The notes under the pieces were generated by a model. That model worked only from the letters and a program-made list of their open reading frames with translations. It searched no databases and had not been told where the DNA came from. From the NCBI GenBank assembly GCA_937959125.1, contig CALGQU010000109.1, forward strand, positions 1 to 36,378: 36,378 bases of DNA, read 5' to 3'. Below are positions 14,154 through 21,809 of the stretch, piece after piece. The position numbers and the translations under genes are program-made. This stretch comes from an uncultured Croceitalea sp. GTDB lineage: Bacteria; Bacteroidota; Bacteroidia; Flavobacteriales; Flavobacteriaceae. Every line of letters starts with the position of its first letter. Position 1 is the stretch's first letter.

Positions 14154-15275
14154 ATGAAGCAAGATTATTATGAAATTTTGGGGGTGTCCAAAAGTGCTTC
14201 GGCCGCCGAAATAAAAAAGGCGTATCGTAAGAAAGCTATTGAATTCCACCCAGATAAGAACCCGGGGGATACCAAAGCAGAAGATATGTTCAAAAAAGCC
14301 GCGGAAGCCTATGAAATTTTAGGTGATGCGGACAAGCGGGCTAAATACGATCAGTTTGGGCATGCTGCCTTTGAAGGTGGCGGCTTTGGCGGTGGCGGTG
14401 GTATGAATATGGATGACATATTTAGCCAGTTTGGTGATATTTTTGGCAGTGCCTTTGGTGGTGGCGGTGGTTTTAGCGGTTTTGGAGGCTTTGGCGGCGG
14501 ACAAGGTCGTGTAAAAGGCAGTAATCTTAGAATTAGGGTAAAACTGACTCTGGAAGAAGTAGCCAATGGGGTGGAGAAAAAAGTTAAGGTTCGCAGAAAG
14601 GTACAAGCAGACGGGGTCACCTATAAAACCTGTACCACTTGTAACGGCAACGGACAGGTAACCAAAATAACGAATACCATTTTAGGGCGCATGCAGACCG
14701 CTGCTACCTGTAGTACTTGTGGTGGTGCCGGGCAATCCATAGACAAACGCCCAAGCGATGCAGACGCCCAAGGATTAAAAGTAAAGGAAGAAACGGTTTC
14801 CATTAGAATACCGGCAGGAGTAGAAGAAGGCATGCAGCTTAAGGTGGGTGGAAAGGGAAATGAGGCCCCCGGGAACGGAATTGCCGGTGATCTTTTGGTC
14901 GCTATTGAGACGGAGGAGCATGAGACCTTAAAAAGAGAAGGGGACAACCTGCATTATGACCTTTACATTAGTTTTTCTGAAGCTGTTTTAGGAGGGTCAA
15001 AGGAAATAGATACCGTAACCGGAAAAGTGCGTATTAAATTGGAACCCGGCATACAGTCCGGTAAAATTTTGCGCCTACGTGGAAAAGGGGTATCCAGCAT
15101 CAATGGTTATGGGGCCGGTGATCTTTTGGTACATGTGAACGTTTGGACCCCCAAAGAATTGAATAGGGAACAAAAAGAGTTTTTTGAACGGATGCAAAGC
15201 GATGATAATTTTGCGCCAAAACCAGAAAAATCGGATAAATCTTTCTTTGAAAAAGTAAAAGATATGTTCTCTTAA
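14154..15275 (+). CDS. dnaJ: Chaperone DnaJ with a half zinc finger
   Basis: A 373-residue DnaJ. The J domain carries HPD at residues 32-34, the Gly/Phe-rich linker covers about 73-118, and the C-terminal substrate-binding domains follow (SIRIPAGVEEGMQLKVGGKGNEA, then LEPGIQSGKILRLRGKGV). Standard DnaJ has four CxxCxGxG repeats building two zinc sites. Here only two repeats remain (CTTCNGNG starting at Cys160 and CSTCGGAG at Cys186), giving four cysteines and one zinc site. As I remember them, other flavobacterial DnaJ proteins share this reduction, so it is probably a lineage trait rather than damage. DnaJ stimulates DnaK ATPase and delivers unfolded proteins. It is co-transcribed with grpE. 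Confidence 0.97.
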   Translation: MKQDYYEILGVSKSASAAEIKKAYRKKAIEFHPDKNPGDTKAEDMFKKAAEAYEILGDADKRAKYDQFGHAAFEGGGFGGGGGMNMDDIFSQFGDIFGSAFGGGGGFSGFGGFGGGQGRVKGSNLRIRVKLTLEEVANGVEKKVKVRRKVQADGVTYKTCTTCNGNGQVTKITNTILGRMQTAATCSTCGGAGQSIDKRPSDADAQGLKVKEETVSIRIPAGVEEGMQLKVGGKGNEAPGNGIAGDLLVAIETEEHETLKREGDNLHYDLYISFSEAVLGGSKEIDTVTGKVRIKLEPGIQSGKILRLRGKGVSSINGYGAGDLLVHVNVWTPKELNREQKEFFERMQSDDNFAPKPEKSDKSFFEKVKDMFS

Positions 15276-15286
15276 CAGTTTTACTA

Positions 15287-15315
15287 TTGTCAATTAAATA
15301 AAAAACGTATATTTG
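15287..15315 (+). promoter_or_regulatory. Full-consensus promoter downstream of dnaJ
   Basis: TTG at 15287-15289, an 18-base spacer, and TATATTTG at 15308-15315. This is one of the two best matches in the window to the Bacteroidota consensus (the other is upstream of the ABC exporter). No ORF follows closely, so it should drive a non-coding transcript or a long leader. Confidence 0.65.
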
Positions 15316-15318
15316 AAT

Positions 15319-15404
15319 CGGATACTGTTCAACAGTATCTAATTTTCTTTTTCATAGCAATTTTTTTCCCATCCTTAATTCTTTTAAGGGTGGGTTTTGT
15401 TTTT
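15319..15404 (+). ncRNA. Candidate small RNA, about 85 nt
   Basis: The transcript predicted from the consensus promoter would begin near 15319 and end at a strong terminator (15368-15404). It opens with a 7-bp hairpin (GATACTG / CAGTATC, pentaloop TTCAA, 15321-15339) and has a U-rich single-stranded middle that could bind Hfq or pair with targets. It has no start codon followed by a reading frame. It is not recognised as a known family. An alternative reading is that the terminator simply ends the grpE-dnaJ mRNA. Confidence 0.45.
15368..15404 (+). terminator. Rho-independent terminator
   Basis: An 11-bp stem (CCCATCCTTAA / TTAAGGGTGGG, one G-U pair) with a 5-base loop, followed by TTTTGTTTTT. 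It can end both the dnaJ read-through and the candidate small RNA. Confidence 0.85.
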
Positions 15405-15679
15405 AAAGGGTATCCCAAAGATTTTTAAGGAGTTAAAGGTCGTTGGTCAGAAAGTAAAATAGGCTAAAAATGTTAAACAAATTGGCAAAAGTGTTTAACG
15501 TTGGAACATGTTCCTGTAAAAATTTTCCAAGGCTGCAACTATCCATGAAACGATTTCATTGGACCACAAATTAATAAGAGTGTCTATTTTTTTTTGGAAT
15601 TAGCTATGGGCATGTTTTTTAAGATAAAGAGCTGTTTCTTCCCTTTTTCAATATCCGTATCTTTGGTAAAATTCAATGC
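15405..15679 (+). other. Leader region of the ABC-MscS operon
   Basis: No ORF is convincing in these 275 bases. It holds a perfect 12-bp palindrome (GGAACATGTTCC, 15503-15514) and a full-match -7 element (TATCTTTG, 15658-15665) 14 bases before the ATG at 15680. The palindrome is a possible operator for the downstream operon. Confidence 0.5.
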
Positions 15680-16615
15680 ATGAACCACATCCTTGTTGCT
15701 GAAAATGTTTCCAAACAATTTGGGGAACATACCGCATTGAGCAACATTTCCCTAGAGATTCCTAAAAACTGTATCTATGGTTTATTGGGCCCCAACGGGG
15801 CAGGTAAGACCACTTTAATCCGTATCATTAACCAAATTACCCATCCAGATACCGGTTCAGTCTATTTTAATGGAAAACCTTTAGGCCCAGAGCATATTGC
15901 TACCATTGGCTATTTGCCGGAAGAACGCGGACTTTATAAAAGCATGAAGGTGGGAGAGCAGGCACTTTATTTGGCCCAATTAAAAGGATTGTCCAAGACC
16001 GAAGCCAAAAAACGCCTAAAATATTGGTTTGACCGTTTGGAAATTGGGGATTGGTGGAACAAAAAAATTCAAGAGTTGTCCAAAGGAATGGCCCAGAAAA
16101 TACAGTTTATCGTTACGGTACTCCACGAACCGGAACTGCTCATATTTGATGAACCCTTTAGCGGCTTTGATCCCATCAACGCCAATAGGATCAAAGATGA
16201 GATCCTGTCCTTAAAAGAAAAAGGGACATCCATTATATTTTCAACCCATCGTATGGAATCCGTAGAAGAATTATGCGAGTATATTACCTTATTACACAAG
16301 TCTGAAAAAATATTGGACGGTAAACTGTCCGATATCAAAAAAGCCTATAAAAACAATATTTTTAATGTAGGGCTTAAATTACCCAAGGAAAAAAACGGAA
16401 CGCTTGCATCCTTGGAGGAAAGATATAGGATTACGGATCAAGAGTACAACAAAACGGAGAACCAATTGAATTTTACCTTACAATTGCCTGATGACCGTAC
16501 CACACAGGCATTGGACCTTTTAAAGGAAAAAGGGAACCTCAATCATTTTAAAGAGGTCATCCCTTCTGTCAATGATATTTTTATCCAAACCGTAAATGCC
16601 AAAATAAATGAGTAA
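15680..16615 (+). CDS. ABC transporter ATP-binding protein (NatA-like)
   Basis: A 311-residue ABC ATPase of the ABC-2 (NatA/CcmA-like) exporter group. Walker A is GPNGAGKTT (about residues 36-44). The signature motif is the variant LSKGMAQK in place of LSGGQ, Walker B with its catalytic Glu is LLIFDEPFSGFDP, and the switch His is in IIFSTHRMESVEE. The C-terminal 80 residues form the extra domain common in this group. It energises the permease encoded by the next gene, which overlaps it by 8 bases. It is the first gene of a five-gene run reaching 20924. The exported substrate is unknown; sodium and peptide-like compounds are known for relatives. Confidence 0.93.
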   Translation: MNHILVAENVSKQFGEHTALSNISLEIPKNCIYGLLGPNGAGKTTLIRIINQITHPDTGSVYFNGKPLGPEHIATIGYLPEERGLYKSMKVGEQALYLAQLKGLSKTEAKKRLKYWFDRLEIGDWWNKKIQELSKGMAQKIQFIVTVLHEPELLIFDEPFSGFDPINANRIKDEILSLKEKGTSIIFSTHRMESVEELCEYITLLHKSEKILDGKLSDIKKAYKNNIFNVGLKLPKEKNGTLASLEERYRITDQEYNKTENQLNFTLQLPDDRTTQALDLLKEKGNLNHFKEVIPSVNDIFIQTVNAKINE

Positions 16616-17948
16616 GCTAAAGCTGATAATCAAACGGGAATATCTGGCCAAGGTGCGTAATAAGTCTTTTGTGGTAATGACTTTTTTGAGTCCCGTTCTT
16701 ATGGTAGGTATGATCGTACTTATCGCATATTTGGCAAAGCTCAATGATAGCGAGAATAGGGTAATCACAGTTTTGAACCAGAGTGATTATTTTTCCAATG
16801 CCTTTAATGCTACGGAAACCATTTCGTATATAGAATTCAAGGAATTAAATCTGGAAACCGCAAGGGATTCTGCCTTGGCCATGGGAAGTTATGGGCTATT
16901 GTATGTGCCAAAGGCAAAAAACCTGGAAGCAACAACTAAAGGAGTGGTTTTGTACACCAAGGAAAGCCCCGTAAGTTATGTCCTTAATACTTTGGAAACC
17001 ATTTTTCAAAACAGGTTGCGGCAAAGCAGATTGACCAAATTTGGGGTTTCCTCCAAACAGTTTGCGGATATCGATGAGGATTTTGAGATGGTCACGGCAA
17101 CCTTTGAGGGCGAACAGAACGTAAAGGGCATCAATGAAATTAAGGCGGGCATTGGCGGAGCTTTTGGATATCTTATTATGATGTTCATTATTATTTATGG
17201 GGGTTTTGTAATGCGCAGTGTTATTGAGGAAAAAACAACAAGGATCATTGAGGTGATCATTTCTTCGGTCAAGCCTTTTCAACTCATGTTAGGAAAGATA
17301 ATAGGGACCTCCCTGGCCGGGATTACCCAATTTGCCATTTGGATTTTTTCCGCTTCCCTTTTGTTATTGGTGGCCATGTTCCTTATGGATATCGATTTGG
17401 CGGCCTTGAGTGCCGGCCCTGGGATAGCCAACAACGCCATGGGTGGGGTCGCCCATTTACAAGCTGGTATGGATAACGATATGCAAATGTATGCTTCAGA
17501 GATTCTAAAAATACCGTGGTTACTCTTGATTGTTTCTTTTGTGCTGTACTTTGTGTTGGGCTATTTAATTTATAGTTCCATCTATGCCGCAATTGGTGCA
17601 GCTGTTGATAATGAAACAGACACGCAACAATTTATTTTTCCGATCATCTTACCGTTGATGTTGGCCATATACGTAGGCTTTTTTTCCGTGTTTAGCAATC
17701 CCCATGGGCCTATAGCCGTTGGCTTTTCCTTATTTCCTTTAACTTCCCCCATTGTAATGCTTATGCGGTTGCCCGGTGGTATAGGCGAAGGTGGTGTTCC
17801 ATTTTGGCAATTTTTGGTGAGTATCCTCTTGTTGATCGTAACCTTTTTGGCCATAGTCTGGTTGGCCGCCAAAATTTACAGGGTAGGTATTTTAATGTAT
17901 GGCAAAAAACCAACCTATAGGGAGTTGTTCAAATGGTTAAAGTATTAA
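16608..17948 (+). CDS. ABC-2 type permease (NatB-like)
   Basis: A 446-residue permease. One membrane helix near the N terminus (FVVMTFLSPVLMVGMIVLIAYL) is followed by an external domain of about 140 residues. Then come five or six helices starting near residue 180 (GYLIMMFIIIYGGFVMRSVIEEKTTRIIEV), including the conserved EEK-TRIIEV cytoplasmic motif of the NatB/YhaP group. The C-terminal half has the ABC-2 pattern of paired helices (FIFPIILPLMLAIYVGFF; PFWQFLVSILLLIVTFL). It pairs with the ATPase encoded upstream (8-base overlap). The mscS-type gene follows after three bases. Confidence 0.92.
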   Translation: MSKLKLIIKREYLAKVRNKSFVVMTFLSPVLMVGMIVLIAYLAKLNDSENRVITVLNQSDYFSNAFNATETISYIEFKELNLETARDSALAMGSYGLLYVPKAKNLEATTKGVVLYTKESPVSYVLNTLETIFQNRLRQSRLTKFGVSSKQFADIDEDFEMVTATFEGEQNVKGINEIKAGIGGAFGYLIMMFIIIYGGFVMRSVIEEKTTRIIEVIISSVKPFQLMLGKIIGTSLAGITQFAIWIFSASLLLLVAMFLMDIDLAALSAGPGIANNAMGGVAHLQAGMDNDMQMYASEILKIPWLLLIVSFVLYFVLGYLIYSSIYAAIGAAVDNETDTQQFIFPIILPLMLAIYVGFFSVFSNPHGPIAVGFSLFPLTSPIVMLMRLPGGIGEGGVPFWQFLVSILLLIVTFLAIVWLAAKIYRVGILMYGKKPTYRELFKWLKY

Positions 17949-17951
17949 AAA

Positions 17952-18860
17952 ATGTATCAAGATCAAGCGGAAGATAGCGGTATCAAGGAAATTTTGGAGG
18001 AGGACGTCTGGGGTTCCATCCAAGAGTTTTTGAACATTGGTTTCCATTATGGTGAAGGCAACAACGCCATCCACGTTACCATAGGCTTGGTATTACTGCT
18101 TACGGCGGCCCTTGTACTTACCGGTTTTTTCTTGAAATGGTTGCGGCGGTTCTTTACCAGAAAAATGGAACAAGATGATAAACTTAAATTCATCAGCATC
18201 TTTAAGTTCATCAAATATGTGGTTTATGTCATTGTCATCCTGTTGACCATGAGTGCGGCAGGAATCAACGTTACGGTCATTTTAACGGCTTCTGCGGCCT
18301 TATTCGTTGGGTTGGGACTTGCTTTACAAGAACTCTTTCAAGATATTATAGGAGGTATTTTTATTATCGTTGATAAGTCGTTACGGGTAGGTGATATCGT
18401 AGAGGTCAATGGAAAAGTAGGTAAGGTCTTTGAGATAAAATTACGGACGACCCGTGCATTGACCAGGGATGATAAGGTCATTATCATTCCCAACCATCAT
18501 TTTATCAGTGATATCATCTATAACTATACCCAAAACCATAAGACCACAAGGGAAAAAGTAATTGTAGGTGTTGCCTATGGTAGCGATGTAGATTTGGTGA
18601 CCAAACTATTGGAAGAAGTAGCTGCCGAACAAAAAGGAATCCTTAAAAACCCAAAACCCTTTGTACTTTTTGAAGATTTTGGGGATTCTGCACTGGTGTT
18701 CTCCATCAATTTTTACATTAGTGATAGTTTTAGTGACCCCAGAATTAAAAGTGAGGTGCGTTTTGGTATTGATGCCAAATTCAGGCAAAATAAGGTGATC
18801 ATACCATTTCCGCAGCGTGACGTACATATCTTTCAACCACCAAGCGGTAAAGCCCAATGA
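17952..18860 (+). CDS. MscS family mechanosensitive channel
   Basis: A 302-residue protein of the small-conductance mechanosensitive channel family. There are three membrane segments near residues 35-55, 75-100 and 105-130. The third is the pore-lining helix, with small residues (LTASAALFVGLGLALQELFQDIIGG). The beta domain follows directly (VGDIVEVNGKVGKVFEIKLRTTRALTRDDKVIIIPNHHF), as in the MscS core, and the C-terminal alpha/beta domain ends in IPFPQRDVHIF. It would open on membrane tension to release solutes. It lies inside a tight operon and overlaps the next gene by four bases, so it may serve the ABC exporter and outer-membrane protein in envelope homeostasis. That link is inference. 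Confidence 0.95.
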   Translation: MYQDQAEDSGIKEILEEDVWGSIQEFLNIGFHYGEGNNAIHVTIGLVLLLTAALVLTGFFLKWLRRFFTRKMEQDDKLKFISIFKFIKYVVYVIVILLTMSAAGINVTVILTASAALFVGLGLALQELFQDIIGGIFIIVDKSLRVGDIVEVNGKVGKVFEIKLRTTRALTRDDKVIIIPNHHFISDIIYNYTQNHKTTREKVIVGVAYGSDVDLVTKLLEEVAAEQKGILKNPKPFVLFEDFGDSALVFSINFYISDSFSDPRIKSEVRFGIDAKFRQNKVIIPFPQRDVHIFQPPSGKAQ

Positions 18861-19750
18861 TAAAATTAGGTCCACACGTTAAAAATTTCTTTTCTTGCCT
18901 ATGCCTTCTATTCTTAGGGATGACCTGGACAAAGGCACAGAGTTCAGATCTGGTCCGGTTGGAATATCTTAGGATCCCACAGAACGATACGGGCATACAA
19001 ACCTCCAGATATAAGTTTTTGATCAATGCACCTATTAAGATAAATGCGGAAGATTATCTGGTCGTAGGTGGGGAATACAATGAATTTGATATTGATTTTA
19101 CAAGGGAATTGGAATTTGACGAAAGTGTCGTAAACAAACTAAGGATTATTGATCTTAATCTTGGTTTTATTAAAAAATGGAATGATGATTGGCGTTTAAT
19201 AGGCATTATTACGCCAAGAATAGCTTCCAATTTTACCAATGGGGTAGGTGGGGATGACTTTTTCTTTAATGCTACTGCCACTTTTTTAAAAGATAAAAAG
19301 GATGTCGATAAACCCTTTCGTATCGTATTGGGCCTCAGCTTCAACAGTACCACGGGACTTCCAATACCCTTGCCTTTGGTAAGTTATTACAAAAGGTTCC
19401 ACCCTAATTGGTCGTATACCTTAGGTATTCCCCGTAGTAATTTTAAGTACCATCTTTCCAAAAAGCATACCTTTCAATTGGCATCATTATTGGATGGGTA
19501 CTTTATAAATATTCAAGAAGATTTTGAATTGCAGAATGGGGATACGGCCTCTAGGATCTCGTTGTCCGCTTTGGTAGGTACATTGGGTTATCAATATAAT
19601 ATAACCAAGGAAATGTCCCTTTATATATTAGGGGGACGCACTATTTTACAAGAAGGTATTCTAAGGAATGATAAGAGGGAAAGGGTACTCACTTTGAATA
19701 ATGAGCCTAATTTTTATCTTAGAACAGGATTTAAGATTTCAATTTTTTAA
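18857..19750 (+). CDS. DUF6268 outer-membrane beta-barrel protein
   Basis: A 297-residue protein with a signal peptide (FFSCLCLLFLGMTWTKAQ) and a barrel-like succession of amphipathic beta strands: alternating aromatic residues, GFIKKWNDDWRLIGIITPRI, then LPLVSYYKRFHPNWSYTLGIP, and an aromatic end FYLRTGFKISIF. It resembles the DUF6268 family of Bacteroidota. It probably sits in the outer membrane; the ligand is unknown. The ATG overlaps the stop of the MscS gene, and the response-regulator gene begins ten bases after its end. Confidence 0.82.
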   Translation: MIKLGPHVKNFFSCLCLLFLGMTWTKAQSSDLVRLEYLRIPQNDTGIQTSRYKFLINAPIKINAEDYLVVGGEYNEFDIDFTRELEFDESVVNKLRIIDLNLGFIKKWNDDWRLIGIITPRIASNFTNGVGGDDFFFNATATFLKDKKDVDKPFRIVLGLSFNSTTGLPIPLPLVSYYKRFHPNWSYTLGIPRSNFKYHLSKKHTFQLASLLDGYFINIQEDFELQNGDTASRISLSALVGTLGYQYNITKEMSLYILGGRTILQEGILRNDKRERVLTLNNEPNFYLRTGFKISIF

Positions 19751-19760
19751 AAAGAAAAGT

Positions 19761-20924
19761 ATGTCAAGAATATTGGTTATAGAAGATGAAGCGGCAATAC
19801 GAAGGGTATTGGTTAAAATATTGAGCGAGGAAAATGATGCCTATAGTGTTTTTGAAGCAGAAGACGGTCTTAAAGGTATAGAGACCATAAAAAAGGAAGA
19901 TTTTGATTTGGTGCTTTGTGATATAAAAATGCCTAAAATGGATGGTGTAGAAGTGCTAGAGGCGGTCAAGAAGATAAAACCTGAGATTCCGTTTATTATG
20001 ATTTCTGGCCATGGTGATTTGGATACAGCGGTAAATACTATGCGTTTGGGAGCTTTTGATTATATCTCCAAGCCGCCGGACCTTAACCGCTTGTTGACGA
20101 CCGTTAGAAATGCTTTGGATAAAAAAGAACTGGTGGTCGAAAATAAAATCCTTAAAAAGAAGGTCAGTAAAAACTATCAGATGATTGGCCAAAGCCCGGA
20201 AATCGATACCATAAAGGATATGATAGAAAAGGTGGCCCCCACGGATGCGAGGGTACTTATTACCGGTTCCAATGGTACCGGGAAGGAATTGGTTGCCCAC
20301 TGGGTACACGAAAAAAGCCACCGATCTAGCGCACCTTTTATTGAGGTGAACTGCGCGGCAATTCCATCGGAACTTATTGAAAGTGAATTGTTTGGACACG
20401 TAAAAGGCGCATTTACCTCTGCGGTCAAAGATAGGGCCGGTAAGTTTGAAGCTGCCAATAAGGGGACTATTTTTCTAGATGAAATAGGGGATATGAGCCT
20501 TTCTGCCCAGGCCAAAGTATTGCGCGCATTACAGGAAAATAAGATATCGCGCGTAGGTACGGATAAAGATATAAAGGTTGACGTGCGTGTGGTTGCCGCG
20601 ACCAACAAAAATTTAAAGCAAGAAATCGCGGACGGTAAGTTTAGGGAAGATCTTTATCATAGACTTGCCGTAATTTTGATAAAAGTGCCAGCACTTAACG
20701 ATAGGAGGGATGATATTCCCTTACTAATAGAACATTTTGCCAAGAAAATCGCGGAAGAACAGGGTACGGTAATGAAGGAGTTTTCCAAAAAGGCGATTAA
20801 CCTCTTAAAAAGTTATGATTGGACCGGAAATGTGCGGGAGTTGCGAAATGTGGTCGAACGGTTGATTATTCTTGGCGGACAAGAAGTCAATGAAGATGAC
20901 GTAAAGCTATTCGCTAGCAAATAA
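19761..20924 (+). CDS. NtrC-type response regulator lacking the HTH domain
   Basis: A 387-residue protein. Residues 1-115 are a receiver domain with the acidic pocket in IEDE, phospho-acceptor Asp54 (LCDIKMP) and the conserved Lys104 (ISKPPD). Residues 140-375 are a sigma-54-activator AAA+ domain: Walker A GSNGTGKE (169-176), GAFTSA at 216-221 in place of the usual GAFTGA, Walker B FLDEIGD, and the closing WTGNVRELRNVVERL. It ends at residue 387 with no Fis-type helix-turn-helix, so it has no visible DNA-binding part. The frame could open at 19701, but the ATG at 19761 begins directly with the receiver (MSRILVIEDE). No sensor kinase is next to it. It closes the five-gene operon. Confidence 0.95.
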   Translation: MSRILVIEDEAAIRRVLVKILSEENDAYSVFEAEDGLKGIETIKKEDFDLVLCDIKMPKMDGVEVLEAVKKIKPEIPFIMISGHGDLDTAVNTMRLGAFDYISKPPDLNRLLTTVRNALDKKELVVENKILKKKVSKNYQMIGQSPEIDTIKDMIEKVAPTDARVLITGSNGTGKELVAHWVHEKSHRSSAPFIEVNCAAIPSELIESELFGHVKGAFTSAVKDRAGKFEAANKGTIFLDEIGDMSLSAQAKVLRALQENKISRVGTDKDIKVDVRVVAATNKNLKQEIADGKFREDLYHRLAVILIKVPALNDRRDDIPLLIEHFAKKIAEEQGTVMKEFSKKAINLLKSYDWTGNVRELRNVVERLIILGGQEVNEDDVKLFASK

Positions 20925-20926
20925 AG

Positions 20927-21640
20927 TTAGTTACAACCTTTGAGTTGGCCAGAAGCATTATCGGCAATTTGAAGTACACCGTAATGGTAGTATTTCTTAG
21001 CTTGGGATAGTTCCGGGTTTAGTAAACGCTCTTTGCTCTGTACCTGCACCTTTTCAATAAATTTAAGTGCTTCTGGACAGTCCACCTTGTTTAAAACATC
21101 ATCCATGGAATTTTGAAACTTGGATAGGCTTCTCTTTAAGGCGTCCTGTAATTCTTGGTTTTCCGGCAAGGATACAGCTTCTTGCGGGGGCTCTCTTTGG
21201 ATGGCATTCAAGACCAATAAATCGTCCCCGTACGTACCTTTGTTTTGGTTCTCTTCAAAATTTTTAAGGACCTTTAGACATATGGCCGTGTTTTTTAGTG
21301 CAATATCCAAAAAGGTCTTTGCATCTTTAAATTCAGGTGCCTTTATAACGTTTTTAAGGTTCACTTCTGTTAAAACCAGCTGTTCGGAAGCGCTTTCGCA
21401 CCCACAATCCTTAAAATTCTGTTTGGTGGTATATACACTTTTCAATGCTTTGAAGGTGTGGTATTTACTTTTTTCAAAATTAGGGGCGGCGAGTGCCAAT
21501 TGTGTTTGTTCTTTAATGAACAGCGTATTGGAATTGGCTACTTCACAAGCATCATACGTAGTAAAGGATGCCATAAGCAAGAGCCCCAGTAAACCTAGGA
21601 GTGCAGCTAAAAGAAGCACGGCTTTTTTGTAGGTTTTCAT
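20927..21640 (-). CDS. Hypothetical envelope protein with three helical repeats
   Basis: A 237-residue protein with an N-terminal hydrophobic segment (LLLAALLGLLGLLLMASF) that is an uncleaved anchor or signal. The remainder is helical and contains three copies of a unit resembling P-[EN]-[FL]-x-x-[AS]-K-x-[FY] at about residues 53-62, 102-110 and 209-217. Six cysteines remain after the anchor (32, 79, 81, 121, 188, 236), including the CGC at 79-81, so disulphides or a metal site in the periplasm are possible. I do not recognise a family. Its stop lies two bases from the stop of the convergent response-regulator gene, and no terminator is visible between them. Confidence 0.7.
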   Translation of the reverse strand: MKTYKKAVLLLAALLGLLGLLLMASFTTYDACEVANSNTLFIKEQTQLALAAPNFEKSKYHTFKALKSVYTTKQNFKDCGCESASEQLVLTEVNLKNVIKAPEFKDAKTFLDIALKNTAICLKVLKNFEENQNKGTYGDDLLVLNAIQREPPQEAVSLPENQELQDALKRSLSKFQNSMDDVLNKVDCPEALKFIEKVQVQSKERLLNPELSQAKKYYHYGVLQIADNASGQLKGCN

Positions 21641-21809
21641 AAAAATAGATTTGGTACGGTAAAGTTAAAACAGAACCGTATCAAATAAAAATTCCATCGG
21701 CCAACAGGATTATTTCCCCTTTTAAATGCCCGTTTTCTTTAAAATTCCGATGAAATACAGGCTAGATTTTACATGGTACAACTGCATAAAATTGTTTATA
21801 TTTCAAGCT

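Noticed and set aside
14319-14620. Proline/alanine-rich frames antisense to dnaJ
   Set aside because: They are shadows of the Gly/Phe-rich linker codons of dnaJ on the other strand.
19701-19760. Upstream extension of the response regulator
   Set aside because: It overlaps the end of the DUF6268 gene, and the receiver domain begins exactly at the ATG at 19761.
21726-21809. Longer N terminus for the PPK2 protein
   Set aside because: The extra residues are not PPK2-like, and a promoter-like motif lies just before the ATG at 21810.
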